A stretch of DNA of 64,000 nucleotides, from the NCBI RefSeq assembly GCF_029624655.1, contig NZ_JARRSA010000009.1, positions 1 to 64,000 on the forward strand. Direction: 5' to 3'. The notes beneath the pieces are model-generated. The model had not been told where the DNA came from. It was given only the letters and a program-made list of their open reading frames with translations, and did no database searches. Each line of letters begins with the position of its first letter. Position 1 is the stretch's first letter. This document shows positions 8,199 to 16,859 of this stretch, piece by piece. The stretch comes from Roseicyclus salinarum (lineage in GTDB: Bacteria; Pseudomonadota; Alphaproteobacteria; Rhodobacterales; Rhodobacteraceae). The position numbers and the translations under genes were made by a program.

Positions 8199-8660
8199 TT
8201 ATGCCTGCCTCGTGTTCTTGGGGTTCATCGAACGGACGTCCAGCACCTTGGGCTGCTGCGCCTCGTGCGGGTGCTCCGCGCCGGCATAGACGCGCAGGTT
8301 GGTCATCTGCTGGCGCGACAGGCGGTTGCCGGGCAGCATCCGCTTCACGGCCTGGAAGACGACGCGCTCGGGGTGCGGCCCCTCGAGGATCTCGCCGGTC
8401 GTGCGCGACTTGATACCGCCCGGATAGCCGGTGTGGCGGTAGTTTGGCTTGTCGCGCTTGTCGCCCGTCACCTGCACCTTTTCGGCGTTGATGACGATGA
8501 CGTTGTCGCCCATGTCCATGGACGGCGTGAAGCTCGGCTTGTGCTTGCCGCGCAGCCGCATGGCGATGATCGAGGCGAGACGGCCCAGAACGACGCCCTC
8601 GGCGTCGATCAGGATCCATTCCTTCTCGATATCCGCCGGAGTGGCAGAGAAGGTTTTCAT
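8199..8660 (-). CDS. rplM: 50S ribosomal protein L13 (uL13)
   Basis: A 153-residue protein with the uL13 core: [37 protein letters not shown] and MLPGNRLSR. The start is the ATG at 8660; a GTG directly before it is also in frame. AAGGG lies about 9 bases upstream. First gene of rplM-rpsI. The 265-base region upstream should hold its promoter. Confidence 0.98.
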   Translation of the reverse strand: MKTFSATPADIEKEWILIDAEGVVLGRLASIIAMRLRGKHKPSFTPSMDMGDNVIVINAEKVQVTGDKRDKPNYRHTGYPGGIKSRTTGEILEGPHPERVVFQAVKRMLPGNRLSRQQMTNLRVYAGAEHPHEAQQPKVLDVRSMNPKNTRQA

Positions 8661-8811
8661 CACTTAACCCTTTTCGGTCCTGTTCGGGGGCCTCGGCGAA
8701 CACCTCGGCCGGAAACGCGAGGGGACACGCGCCAGATTGATGGCTTGCATCCCCGTTCGGATTGCGCCCTTCTAAGCTATTCCGCGCCAGCGTCAAGCCT
8801 GTCGAAGCCGC

Positions 8812-8865
8812 GGGAATCGTTATATAACAATGGCTTGCAGTTAGGGTATCATTTTACCCCACACC
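8812..8865 (-). promoter_or_regulatory. AT-rich segment, probable promoter area of rplM
   Basis: In an otherwise very GC-rich window, this stretch holds TTATATAA and TAAAATGATA (minus-strand reading). It lies in the only intergenic space upstream of rplM. A single well-spaced -35/-10 pair is not clear, so only the region is marked. The rest of 8661-8925 shows nothing else I can name. Confidence 0.3.
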
Positions 8866-8925
8866 TGATCGCCGCCAATGGCGACGCAGATGGCCGCGAC
8901 CGCCGGGCGCGACCGCCGCGCACAG

Positions 8926-10083
8926 TTAGGACCGGGCCGCCACGGGCTTGGGCCCCTCGCTCGACAGGAACGCGGCGATGGGCGACAGGGCGGGCACGGT
9001 TTCGCAGATGACGCGCGCGGCGATCATCATCGGAACGGCGAGGAACATGCCGATGAACGACCATGCCCAGCCCCAGAACGCCACCGACAGGAACACCAGA
9101 AGCGGGTCGAGCTTGAGGTTCCGGCCCACCGCGTGGGGCGTCACGAAGTTTCCCTCGATCGTGGTCATGGCGAAATACGCGCCCGCCGCCAGCGCCGCCT
9201 GCCCCACCGTGTCGAAGGTCACGATGCCGATCGCCGCCGTCACGGTGATGCCCACGATGGCGCCGAGATAGGGCACGAAGTTCAGCACGGCCGCCATCAC
9301 GCCGAACAGGACCGGGTTCGGCATTCCCGCCGCCCACAGGGCCATGCCGACGGCGAGTCCCAGAGTGACGTTGATGGCCGCGACCGTCAGGAAATACCGG
9401 CTGAGCGTGCTCTCGATGCTCTGCACGATCTCCACGGCGCGGCGCTTGTCCGTCCGGTTCGGCAGGACGGCAACGAGCTTGCGCTGCAGAAGGTCGCCGG
9501 AGGCGAGCAGGAAATACAGCAGCACGAGCGTGAACACGATCTGCCCCGCCACGAAGGGCGCCGTCATCGCCATGCGCGTCAGAAGGCCGGGGCCTGTGGA
9601 GACGACGACCTCCTCCCCCTCGCCCGTCACGGGCGCGCCGGGCGGAATGCCGCGCGGCTGGTCGTCGCCGGCCGCGACCCGGCTCAGTTCCTCTCCGGCG
9701 TCCGAGACCGTCTCGATCGCCTCGGAGACGCCGCGAAGCTTGCGCTCGACATCCGCCGCGATCGCCGGGGCATTCTCGAGGTAGGTCTGCACGGGGCCTG
9801 CAAGCACGAAGATGAGCACGCCGATCGCGACGAAAAGCGCAAGCACGAGCGCAATCGACGTGAGGGCCGCCGGCACGCCCCGGCGTGAGGCCCATTTGCG
9901 GATCGGCGCGAAGGTCAGGGCCAGCAGGATGGCCAGCATCACCGGCATGAGGAACGTGCGCGCAAGCACGACCACCGCCATGACGGCGAGGACCGCAAGG
10001 ACGGCGAGGACCGCCGACGGTGCGACGATCGGGGAGGAACGCGACTCTGACACTGGGGCTGGGGATCCTGCAACTTCGAGCAT
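8926..10083 (-). CDS. AI-2E family transporter (PerM/TqsA-like membrane protein)
   Basis: About 385 residues from the ATG at 10083 (a TTG two codons upstream is possible). The pattern is that of the UPF0118/PF01594 family: two N-terminal helices, a cytoplasmic/periplasmic region (about 110-190) rich in Glu and Gly, then a C-terminal helix bundle. The conserved NFVPYLGAIVG and EGNFVTPHAVGRNLKLDPL motifs are both present. Family members include the autoinducer-2 exporter TqsA and Na+(Li+)/H+ antiporters, so cargo cannot be assigned. Monocistronic in appearance. Confidence 0.9.
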   Translation of the reverse strand: MLEVAGSPAPVSESRSSPIVAPSAVLAVLAVLAVMAVVVLARTFLMPVMLAILLALTFAPIRKWASRRGVPAALTSIALVLALFVAIGVLIFVLAGPVQTYLENAPAIAADVERKLRGVSEAIETVSDAGEELSRVAAGDDQPRGIPPGAPVTGEGEEVVVSTGPGLLTRMAMTAPFVAGQIVFTLVLLYFLLASGDLLQRKLVAVLPNRTDKRRAVEIVQSIESTLSRYFLTVAAINVTLGLAVGMALWAAGMPNPVLFGVMAAVLNFVPYLGAIVGITVTAAIGIVTFDTVGQAALAAGAYFAMTTIEGNFVTPHAVGRNLKLDPLLVFLSVAFWGWAWSFIGMFLAVPMMIAARVICETVPALSPIAAFLSSEGPKPVAARS

Positions 10084-10131
10084 GGACAACGCCGCATCCG
10101 CCGGGAAGTTTCCGGGCCTCGGCCCGCCGCC

Positions 10132-11127
10132 TCAGTCGGGCCGGCAGATCTCGCCCCTCAGCGCCGCCACCACCGTGCGCACGGCAAGGCCCGCCACGAC
10201 CAGTACCAGCGCCGCCAGCACGACGAGGCCGATCGCCTCGTGAAGCGGGCTGGCGATCGCGCGGCCATAGGTGAACGAGGCGATGGACAGGGCGGCGAGC
10301 GGAAAGCTGAGCGCCCACCACGACAGCGCGAAGGGAAGCGTGCGCAGCTTCGGCACCTGCACGAGCACCAGCGCCGTGAAGGCATAGGCCATGCTGACCA
10401 GCATCTTCGCCGCAGGATCCACGCCGCCAGTAAGGCGGACATAGGCCACGAACGCCAAGGCGGGCGGGGCGATCAGGATGACCATGGTCGGAAACAGCCG
10501 CGCGGGGATCGGATCATGGAAGATCAGGCGGTTGAACACCAGCGTCAGCAGCACCACCCAGAAGATCATTCCCGCCGAGAAGAACAGCCACGAGGTCTCG
10601 GTCCAACCCAGCTCGACCCCGGCCAAAGGCACGATCACGTTGCCGACGGCGGGAATGAACCAGGCCGGCGTCAGGTGCCCCACCTGGAAGGCGCGGTGGC
10701 TGATCCAGCCCGAGATCACGGCGATCGTCAGCACCCCCTGCCCCGTCATGCCCACGATCCAGACCGGCTCGGCGATTGCGGGATAGGACGACGCGAAGGC
10801 CGTCGACATCAGCAGAAGCGAGATCGAGATCGTGGGGAAGAAGGCGATCTTGACGGGATGGCGCCATTCCGCGGCGACGGCGCCGGGATGGCGCAGCGTC
10901 TTGGCGACGTAGAGTGCTGCGATGAGCACGAATGTCGCGAGCCCGGCCCAGAGCATCGCAAGCGCAAGGGGCGCGGCGAAGGCGAAGCTCGCCGAGGCCG
11001 CGTGAAACGCGAGCGTCAGGCCGAACAATCCCATCAGGACCGCGAAGAATGTCACGGGAAGATGCTCCAGCCAGTGCCCCGCCGGCTCCATCGCCGCGTG
11101 GGTGGCCTCGCCTCCGGCTTCGGTCAT
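10132..11127 (-). CDS. SLAC1/TehA family anion channel or tellurite-resistance protein
   Basis: A 331-residue membrane protein with about ten hydrophobic segments in tandem. It begins with the family opening HWLEHLPVTFFAVLMGLFGL and carries SISLLLMST and WFIPAVGNVIVPLAG. TehA/SLAC1 proteins are trimeric anion channels or dicarboxylate/tellurite transporters. The start is taken at ATG 11127; an upstream non-ATG extension to 11157 is less likely. It follows the PaaI-like gene by 95 bases on the same strand. Confidence 0.88.
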   Translation of the reverse strand: MTEAGGEATHAAMEPAGHWLEHLPVTFFAVLMGLFGLTLAFHAASASFAFAAPLALAMLWAGLATFVLIAALYVAKTLRHPGAVAAEWRHPVKIAFFPTISISLLLMSTAFASSYPAIAEPVWIVGMTGQGVLTIAVISGWISHRAFQVGHLTPAWFIPAVGNVIVPLAGVELGWTETSWLFFSAGMIFWVVLLTLVFNRLIFHDPIPARLFPTMVILIAPPALAFVAYVRLTGGVDPAAKMLVSMAYAFTALVLVQVPKLRTLPFALSWWALSFPLAALSIASFTYGRAIASPLHEAIGLVVLAALVLVVAGLAVRTVVAALRGEICRPD

Positions 11128-11222
11128 CTGCTCGCCCCTACAAGTTGCACTTGTCAATCATCTACGCCCGCCACCGCCCGAATGCAGCGGCGCGTCCTGT
11201 CGCAGGGCGCGCGGCGCCCGCG

Positions 11223-11645
11223 TCAGCGCTCGGGCGGAATCGAGTAGGTCAGCGACGCCCGCGCGACGGGCGCCTCCATCCCCTCGGAGAACAGCTGGCA
11301 CTCCCCCACCGCCAGCACACGGCCAAGCTTAAGCAGGCGGCACTCGCAGATCAGGTCCGCGCCCGCGGCGGGCTTGCGCATGAAGTCGATCGAACAATTC
11401 GTGGTCACCGCCAGCGCCTTGGGTCCGATCATGGTGAGGATCGCGAGATAGACCGCGACGTCGGCCAGCGCGAACATCGAGGGGCCCGATACCGTCCCGC
11501 CCGGCCTGAGATGGCGGTGCGCGACTGGCATCCGCACGCGAATGCGCATCTCGCCCGCCTCCTCGATCACGAAATCGCCGGCGGTCTGCGGAAACTCCGC
11601 CTCGAGAAACCGCGCCAGCGCGGCCTCGTTCATTTCCAGTCCCAT
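11223..11645 (-). CDS. PaaI-family hotdog thioesterase
   Basis: A 140-residue single hotdog domain. The central helix segment RPGGTVSGPSMFALADVAVYLAI carries the family pattern HLRPGGTVSGP...D of PaaI-type acyl-CoA thioesterases. CSIDFMRKPAAGADLICE forms the following strands. The start is ATG 11645; two in-frame codons further up are less conserved. It is read divergently from the enoyl-CoA hydratase gene, with fewer than 80 bases between the starts. This places two acyl-CoA genes back to back and suggests a shared control region. Confidence 0.85.
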   Translation of the reverse strand: MGLEMNEAALARFLEAEFPQTAGDFVIEEAGEMRIRVRMPVAHRHLRPGGTVSGPSMFALADVAVYLAILTMIGPKALAVTTNCSIDFMRKPAAGADLICECRLLKLGRVLAVGECQLFSEGMEAPVARASLTYSIPPER

Positions 11646-11722
11646 GTCCCTGCCTGTTCCCCCCCGCCTCATTTCCCGCTAAGTTGCCGGCCGGTGGAAC
11701 GACTGGCAAGGGAGAGACCGGG

Positions 11723-12520
11723 GTGGCCGACGACATTCTGCTGCGCGAGGATCGCGGCGCGGTGACATATCTCACGATGAACAGTCCGGGCAACCTGAAC
11801 GCGCTGTCGGACGCCATGCTGGCCGAGCTGACGGGCGCATTCGGCGATCTCATGGCCTCGGACACGCAGCGGGTGATCGTCCTGCGCGGAGCGGGCAAGG
11901 CGTTCTGCGCCGGGCACGACCTCAAGGAGATGACCAACAAGCGCCAGGCCAACGACGACGGCGCTTCGGCGATGCGCGACCTGTTCGACCGCTGCTCGAA
12001 CATGATGCAGATGATCTCGCGGCTGCCGCAGCCGGTCATCGCCGAGGTGCACGGCATCGCTACCGCCGCCGGCTGCCAGCTGGTCGCGTCTTGCGACCTC
12101 GCCGTTGCGGCCGAGGGCACGCGCTTCGGCGTCAACGGCGTGAACATCGGCCTGTTCTGCTCGACGCCCATGGTGGCGCTGTCGCGCAACGTGCCCCGAA
12201 AGCAGGTCTTCGAGATGCTGACGACGGGTGAATTCATCGATCCGCACCGCGCGCGCGAGCTTGGCCTCGTCAACCGCGTCGTCGCGCCCGAAGCCCTTTC
12301 GGAGGAGGCCGAGGCGCTCGCCACCAAGATCGCCTCGAAGCTCGGATCGGCCGTGCGGATCGGCAAGCGCGCCTTTTACGAGCAGATCGAACTGCCGCTC
12401 GACCAGGCCTACAGCCTCACGGGCGCCGTCATGGTCGAGAACATGCTGAACCGCGACACCGCGGAGGGCATCGCGGCCTTCCTCGACAAGCGCGCGCCAG
12501 ACTGGTCGCAGGACGGCTGA
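11723..12520 (+). CDS. Enoyl-CoA hydratase/isomerase (crotonase) family protein
   Basis: About 265 residues from GTG 11723, which has GGGAGAG about 8 bases upstream; a TTG at 11684 is the alternative. The crotonase oxyanion-hole motifs are FCAGHDLKEM and the AGCQLVASCDLAVA region. Hydratases normally carry a Glu pair after these, and here the segment TRFGVNGVNIGLFCSTPMVAL lacks the usual GxxPExG glutamate. The reaction may therefore differ from simple hydration. Known homologues of this subgroup are annotated only as enoyl-CoA hydratases. It converges on the carboxypeptidase gene, 19 bases away. Confidence 0.85.
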   Translation: MADDILLREDRGAVTYLTMNSPGNLNALSDAMLAELTGAFGDLMASDTQRVIVLRGAGKAFCAGHDLKEMTNKRQANDDGASAMRDLFDRCSNMMQMISRLPQPVIAEVHGIATAAGCQLVASCDLAVAAEGTRFGVNGVNIGLFCSTPMVALSRNVPRKQVFEMLTTGEFIDPHRARELGLVNRVVAPEALSEEAEALATKIASKLGSAVRIGKRAFYEQIELPLDQAYSLTGAVMVENMLNRDTAEGIAAFLDKRAPDWSQDG

Positions 12521-12539
12521 GGCGCCGCGACAGGCGGGG

Positions 12540-14012
12540 TCAGACCCCGTAGATCGCCCCGAACTTGGCGTCGAGATAGTCGAGAAGCGGCGCCTCCGAC
12601 ACCTTGCGCCCCGCCGCGTGCTCGATCGTGTCGCGCGGCGGGCGCAGGCCGCCATGGCGCTGCAACCTCTCGCGCAGCCACGCGGTTGCGGGAGACGGAT
12701 CGCCCTTGGCCAGCGACGCGTCCAGATCCGGCAGATCCGCGCGCAACGCCTCGTGCAGGACGCCCGCGTAGACGTTCCCCAAGCTGTAGGTGGGGAAATA
12801 GCCGAACAGACCGACGGACCAGTGCACGTCCTGCAGGACGCCGTGCCTGGGCTGATCGACCGACACGCCGAAATCGGCACGGAAGCGGTCGTTCCACGCG
12901 GCCTCCAGATCCCCGACCGCCAGATCGCCCGAGATCAGCGCGCGCTCGAGGTCGAAGCGCAGCATGACGTGGAGGTTGTAGTGCACCTCATCGGCCTCGG
13001 TCCGGATATAGCCCGAGGTCACGCGGTTCACGGTGGCGTGGAACGCCTCCGGCCCATCGACGCCGATGTCGCCGAACATGTCGCGCATCCGCCCGTAGAG
13101 CCACCCGGTGAAGGCGGCGGACCGGCCCAGCTGGTTCTCGTAGATGCGGCTCTGGCTTTCGTGCACGCCCATCGAGACACCCTGCCCGAGAGGCGTCAGC
13201 GCATAGTCGCGCGACACGTTCTGCTCATAGGCGGCGTGGCCGACCTCGTGGATCGTGGAATAGAAGCACCCCAGCGGCTCCATCTCGTCCACGCGCGTGG
13301 TGATCCGCACGTCCGCGCCCGAACCCGACGAGAACGGGTGCACGGCCAGGTCGATGCGCCCATGCTCGAAGTCGTAACCGAAGGCCCGCGCGATCTCGGC
13401 CGACAGCGCAAGCTGGATGTCCTTGGGAAACCGTCCCGCAAGCGCCGGCGGGGGCGCGCCCCCCGCAAGGATCCGCGCGCGCAGATCGACCAGCCGCGGG
13501 CGCATCCGCCCGAAAAGCGCGCCAAGCTCCGCCGCCGTCATCCCCGGCTCGAAATCGTCCACGAGCGCGTCGTAAAGGTCGCTCCCGCCGGCCAGCGCCT
13601 CGGCCTCGACACGCTTCAGCCGCACGACGTGCGACAGCGTCGGCAGGAAGGCGGCGAAATCGTCCGCCGCCCGCGCCCGCGCCCAGACGCCCTGCGCCAC
13701 CGACGTCACCCGCGCCAGTTCGGCGGCCAGATCGGCGGGCACCTTCGTGGCGCGCCGATGGGCGCGCTCGATCAGTCTCAGCTGCGCGGCGTCGGCCTCG
13801 GTCCCCGGCTCGGCCAACGCCAGCATCTCGCCCACCCAAGGGTCCGAGCGGCGCGCGTGCAGGACGCTCTCGAGCGCCCCAACCTCCTCGCCACGCTGCT
13901 CCGCGGCGCCGGGCGGCATCATCGTCTCCTGGTCCCACCCCAGGCGGCCCATGACCTGCGCCAGCGCCTCGGTCTGGCGCTGATGGGCGAAAAGCTCGGA
14001 CATGGCGCTCAT
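12540..14012 (-). CDS. Carboxypeptidase M32 (Taq-type metallocarboxypeptidase)
   Basis: A 490-residue enzyme. The zinc motif HEVGH falls at residues 255-259 and a downstream helix with ESQSRIYENQLG supplies the third ligand. The family signature GVDGPEAFHATVNRV and the C-terminal PTYSLGNVYAG (the family GYFPTYxLG motif) are present. M32 enzymes remove C-terminal residues from peptides in the cytoplasm. Length fits the family (about 490-510). The start ATG overlaps the ctaA stop (ATGA, 14009-14012), so it is co-translated with heme A synthase without an obvious functional link. Confidence 0.95.
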   Translation of the reverse strand: MSAMSELFAHQRQTEALAQVMGRLGWDQETMMPPGAAEQRGEEVGALESVLHARRSDPWVGEMLALAEPGTEADAAQLRLIERAHRRATKVPADLAAELARVTSVAQGVWARARAADDFAAFLPTLSHVVRLKRVEAEALAGGSDLYDALVDDFEPGMTAAELGALFGRMRPRLVDLRARILAGGAPPPALAGRFPKDIQLALSAEIARAFGYDFEHGRIDLAVHPFSSGSGADVRITTRVDEMEPLGCFYSTIHEVGHAAYEQNVSRDYALTPLGQGVSMGVHESQSRIYENQLGRSAAFTGWLYGRMRDMFGDIGVDGPEAFHATVNRVTSGYIRTEADEVHYNLHVMLRFDLERALISGDLAVGDLEAAWNDRFRADFGVSVDQPRHGVLQDVHWSVGLFGYFPTYSLGNVYAGVLHEALRADLPDLDASLAKGDPSPATAWLRERLQRHGGLRPPRDTIEHAAGRKVSEAPLLDYLDAKFGAIYGV

Positions 14013-15148
14013 GCGGTTCCCCTCACGGATTGGCGCAGCGGGTAGATCGAGACGAACCGCGCGCGCAGGATCAGGACGATCAGGACGACCGCCCCGAACT
14101 GGTGGGCGATGGCGAAATACCAGGGCGCCGAATAAAGCACGGTGACAATCCCCAGCGCGATCTGCAGAAGCATCATCGCCATCATGGCGTGGAAGGCCCC
14201 CCGCGTCGCGGTCCGCGCCGAACGGCGCCCCGCAAGCCATGCGGCGACCGCTACGGCCAGCAGCAGGTATCCGGCCATGCGGTGGATGAACTGCACCGTC
14301 CCGTCATTCTCGAACAGGTTGCGCCACCACGGGTCGAGCGCCCACATCGCGGGCGGCGTGAAGCCTCCCGCCATCAGCGGCCAGTCGGGATAGTTGCGGC
14401 CCGCGTCGATCCCGGCGACCAGCGCGCCGATCAGGATCTGTGCGAAACTCAGGTGCAGGACGCCCGTGGCCATCCCCTTCAGCCTGCGGTCTCCCTCGCG
14501 CCGCGCCGACATCAGGTCCGCCTCGTCCCGCCCGAGCCGCAGGACGAACCACGCGATCAGCGCCAGGATCAGGAATGCGAGGCCGAGGTGCACCGCAAGC
14601 CTGTAGGAGGCCACGTCGAGCCGCCCCTCCGTCAGCCCCGAGGACACCATCCACCAGCCGATCGCCCCCTGAGCGCCCCCGAGCGCCCCCAGAAGCAACG
14701 CGCGCCCCGTCCATCCCGGCGGCATCATTCGCGTCGCCAGAAGCCCCACGAAGCCAACGGCCCAGACCAGCCCGATGAACCGGCCCAGCTGCCGGTGGCC
14801 CCACTCCCACCAGTAGATGAACTTGAACTCCTCGAGGCTCATGCCCCGGTTCTGCAGCTGGTACTCGGGGATCTCGCGGTAGGCGTCGAACTCCGCCTGC
14901 CAATCCTCGGCCGATAGCGGCGGCACGGCGCCCGTCACCGGCGCCCATTCCGTGATCGAAAGCCCGCTGTCGGTCAGACGCGTCAGCCCACCGACCGCGA
15001 TCATCACCACGACGAGCGCGAAAAGCGTCATGAGCCAGACGCGCAGGAAACGCCGCCCGCGGCCCCGGTCGCGGCTCACGCCGCCGGGGCTCGCCGCCTG
15101 CTTCCTCGTCTCGCCGACCTCTTCGAAGATGCTGCGCTTTCCGGCCAT
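14009..15148 (-). CDS. ctaA: Heme A synthase (COX15/CtaA)
   Basis: A 379-residue eight-helix membrane protein of the alphaproteobacterial type 2 CtaA group. Conserved segments are GGLTRLTDSGLSITEWAPV, EWGHRQLGRFIGL, LAVHLGLAF, GALVAGIDAGRNYPDWPLM, FIHRMAGY and IAHQFGAVVLI. The His residues in these helices bind heme. It oxidises the methyl group of heme O to make heme A for aa3-type cytochrome oxidase. The start ATG at 15148 lies after a 198-base gap from trmJ. Confidence 0.96.
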   Translation of the reverse strand: MAGKRSIFEEVGETRKQAASPGGVSRDRGRGRRFLRVWLMTLFALVVVMIAVGGLTRLTDSGLSITEWAPVTGAVPPLSAEDWQAEFDAYREIPEYQLQNRGMSLEEFKFIYWWEWGHRQLGRFIGLVWAVGFVGLLATRMMPPGWTGRALLLGALGGAQGAIGWWMVSSGLTEGRLDVASYRLAVHLGLAFLILALIAWFVLRLGRDEADLMSARREGDRRLKGMATGVLHLSFAQILIGALVAGIDAGRNYPDWPLMAGGFTPPAMWALDPWWRNLFENDGTVQFIHRMAGYLLLAVAVAAWLAGRRSARTATRGAFHAMMAMMLLQIALGIVTVLYSAPWYFAIAHQFGAVVLIVLILRARFVSIYPLRQSVRGTA

Positions 15149-15287
15149 CGCCCGTCCCCCGTCGATCTCGCACCCTGACCTATCGCGGCGCCCCAGCCCC
15201 TTCAAGCGCCTGCGACCGCATGGACCCGCGCACACACCCCCGGGGCCATACCCGCGCGCGTCTCCTTCATCTTTCCGCAAATACGCA

Positions 15288-15320
15288 AACGCCCGCCGGG
15301 CGCCAGCGGCGGGGCGGGCT
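15288..15320 (-). terminator. Possible weak terminator after trmJ
   Basis: GCCCGCC and GGCGGGC flank a 15-base GC-rich loop. On the minus strand the structure is followed by GTTTGCGTATTTG, only loosely T-rich. It lies 26-60 bases past the trmJ stop. The long loop and broken T-run keep confidence low. Confidence 0.35.
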
Positions 15321-15346
15321 CGATGCCCGTCCCGGCGCTTCCCCCC

Positions 15347-16090
15347 TCAGGTCCGGTCGTCGCGTCCCGCCCACCGCACCATCTGGCGCATCATCCCGTG
15401 CAGGGTCTGAACGTCCGCCCGCGTCAGCGGGAGCCGCGACCAGAGGTTGCGCAGGTTCGTCTTCATGCCCGCCGCCTTGGCCTCAGGAAAGAAGAACCCG
15501 GCCGCCTCGAGCCGGTCCTCGAAATGATCGCCGAGCGCCGCGATCTCGGCGCCCGTGGCGAAATCCGTTCGCGCCATCTCCATCACGGCCTGCGGCGTCT
15601 CCACCGTCGCGCGGCGCCACTCGTAGGCGCACAGGAGCACGCATTGCGCGAGGTTCAGCGACGGAAACTCGGGGTTCACGGGCACCGACACGACCGCGTT
15701 CGCCCGCGCGATGTCGTGGTTCTCCAGCCCCGCGCGCTCGGGCCCGAACAGGACGGCGACGCGACCGCCCCGTGCGATCATCTCGCGCGCCTCGATCATG
15801 GCGCGCTCCGGCGTCACGACGGGCTTGGTCAGCCCCCGCTCGCGCGCCGTCGTCGCGTAGACGTAGGTGCAGTCCCCGATGGCCGAGGGCACGTCGTCGA
15901 ACAGCCCCGCCCGGTCCAGGAGCCGCCCCGCCCCGCTGGCCAGCGCGACCGCGCGTTCGTTGGGCCAGCCGTCCCGCGGATGCACGACGCGCATCCGGTC
16001 GAGGCCGAAGTTCCACATCGCGCGCGCCGACGCGCCGATGTTCTCGCCCATCTGCGGGCGGACGAGGACGAAGGCGGGCTGGCTCGCCAT
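15347..16090 (-). CDS. trmJ: SpoU/TrmJ-family RNA 2'-O-methyltransferase
   Basis: About 247 residues from ATG 16090, preceded by AGGAGA; an in-frame ATG at 16111 would add seven residues. It carries the SPOUT knot motifs: FVLVRPQMGENIGASARAM (motif 1, with the Asn and Arg), VAVLFGPERAGLEN (motif 2) and VSVPVNPEFPSLNLAQCVLL (motif 3). TrmJ methylates the ribose of nucleotide 32 in tRNAs. The C-terminal helical part (about 170-247) also fits TrmJ. Its 5' end faces the divergent ThiE-like gene. Confidence 0.88.
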   Translation of the reverse strand: MASQPAFVLVRPQMGENIGASARAMWNFGLDRMRVVHPRDGWPNERAVALASGAGRLLDRAGLFDDVPSAIGDCTYVYATTARERGLTKPVVTPERAMIEAREMIARGGRVAVLFGPERAGLENHDIARANAVVSVPVNPEFPSLNLAQCVLLCAYEWRRATVETPQAVMEMARTDFATGAEIAALGDHFEDRLEAAGFFFPEAKAAGMKTNLRNLWSRLPLTRADVQTLHGMMRQMVRWAGRDDRT

Positions 16091-16238
16091 GTGGGGGGAT
16101 GTCTCCTGCATGGGCAGCCCGATACATCCCGCGCCTGCCTGCGGCAAGGCCGGGCTTGGGCGGCTCCGCCCGCGCGGGCCTTGCGGGGCGCCACGCGACG
16201 GCGTAGTGACGGGCCGCACCCCAGCCGAGGCACCCGGA

Positions 16239-16859
16239 ATGGCCGAGACCGAAACGCCGCAGATCTACCTGATCACGCCCGCAGCCTTCGAGCCGGACGC
16301 CTTCGCGCCCATCCTCGCCCGCATCCTCGACGTGACCCTGGTCGCCTGCCTGCGCCTCGCGCTCGCCGACACCGATGCCGACGCGCTCGCGCGCGCCGCC
16401 GACGCCTGCCGCGAGATCGCTCATGCCCGCGACGTGCCGCTCGTGATCGAGCGTCATGCCGGCCTCGTCGAGCGCCTCGGCCTCGACGGCGTGCACCTGA
16501 CCGACGCGGCGCGTTCGGTCCGGGCCACGCGCAAGGCGCTCGGCGCGGATGCGATCATCGGCGCGGGATGCGGCACGTCCCGGCACGACGGGATGAATGC
16601 GGGCGAGATCGGCGCCGATTACATCAGCTTCGGCCCGGTCGGCGAGACCGGTCTCGGCGAGGCCGAGCTTGCCCCGCGTGACCTCTTCGCGTGGTGGAGC
16701 GAGGTGATCGAGCTTCCCGTGGTGGCCGAGGGCGGGCTCGATCCCGCCCTCGTCGAAAGCTTCGCGCCGGTGACGGACTTCTTCGCGATCGGCCCCGAGA
16801 TCTGGCGCACCGAGGATCCGCTGAAGGCGCTTCTCGCGCTCACGGCGCCCCTGCGCTAG
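16239..16859 (+). CDS. ThiE/TenI-like TIM-barrel protein, atypical active site
   Basis: A 206-residue protein with the thiamine phosphate synthase fold. It opens YLITP, has GLDGVHLTD (the family DGxHLG step) and GADYISFGPV, and ends VVAEGGLDP. Two hallmark regions differ. The pyrophosphate-binding RxK motif after strand 1 is replaced by ACLRLALAD without the lysine. The GPVFPTxTK loop is replaced by GPVGETGLG. A true ThiE role is therefore doubtful, and a TenI-like or unknown role is possible. It starts divergently from trmJ. Its TAG stop shares the palindrome CTAG with the convergent olsA stop. Confidence 0.75.
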   Translation: MAETETPQIYLITPAAFEPDAFAPILARILDVTLVACLRLALADTDADALARAADACREIAHARDVPLVIERHAGLVERLGLDGVHLTDAARSVRATRKALGADAIIGAGCGTSRHDGMNAGEIGADYISFGPVGETGLGEAELAPRDLFAWWSEVIELPVVAEGGLDPALVESFAPVTDFFAIGPEIWRTEDPLKALLALTAPLR

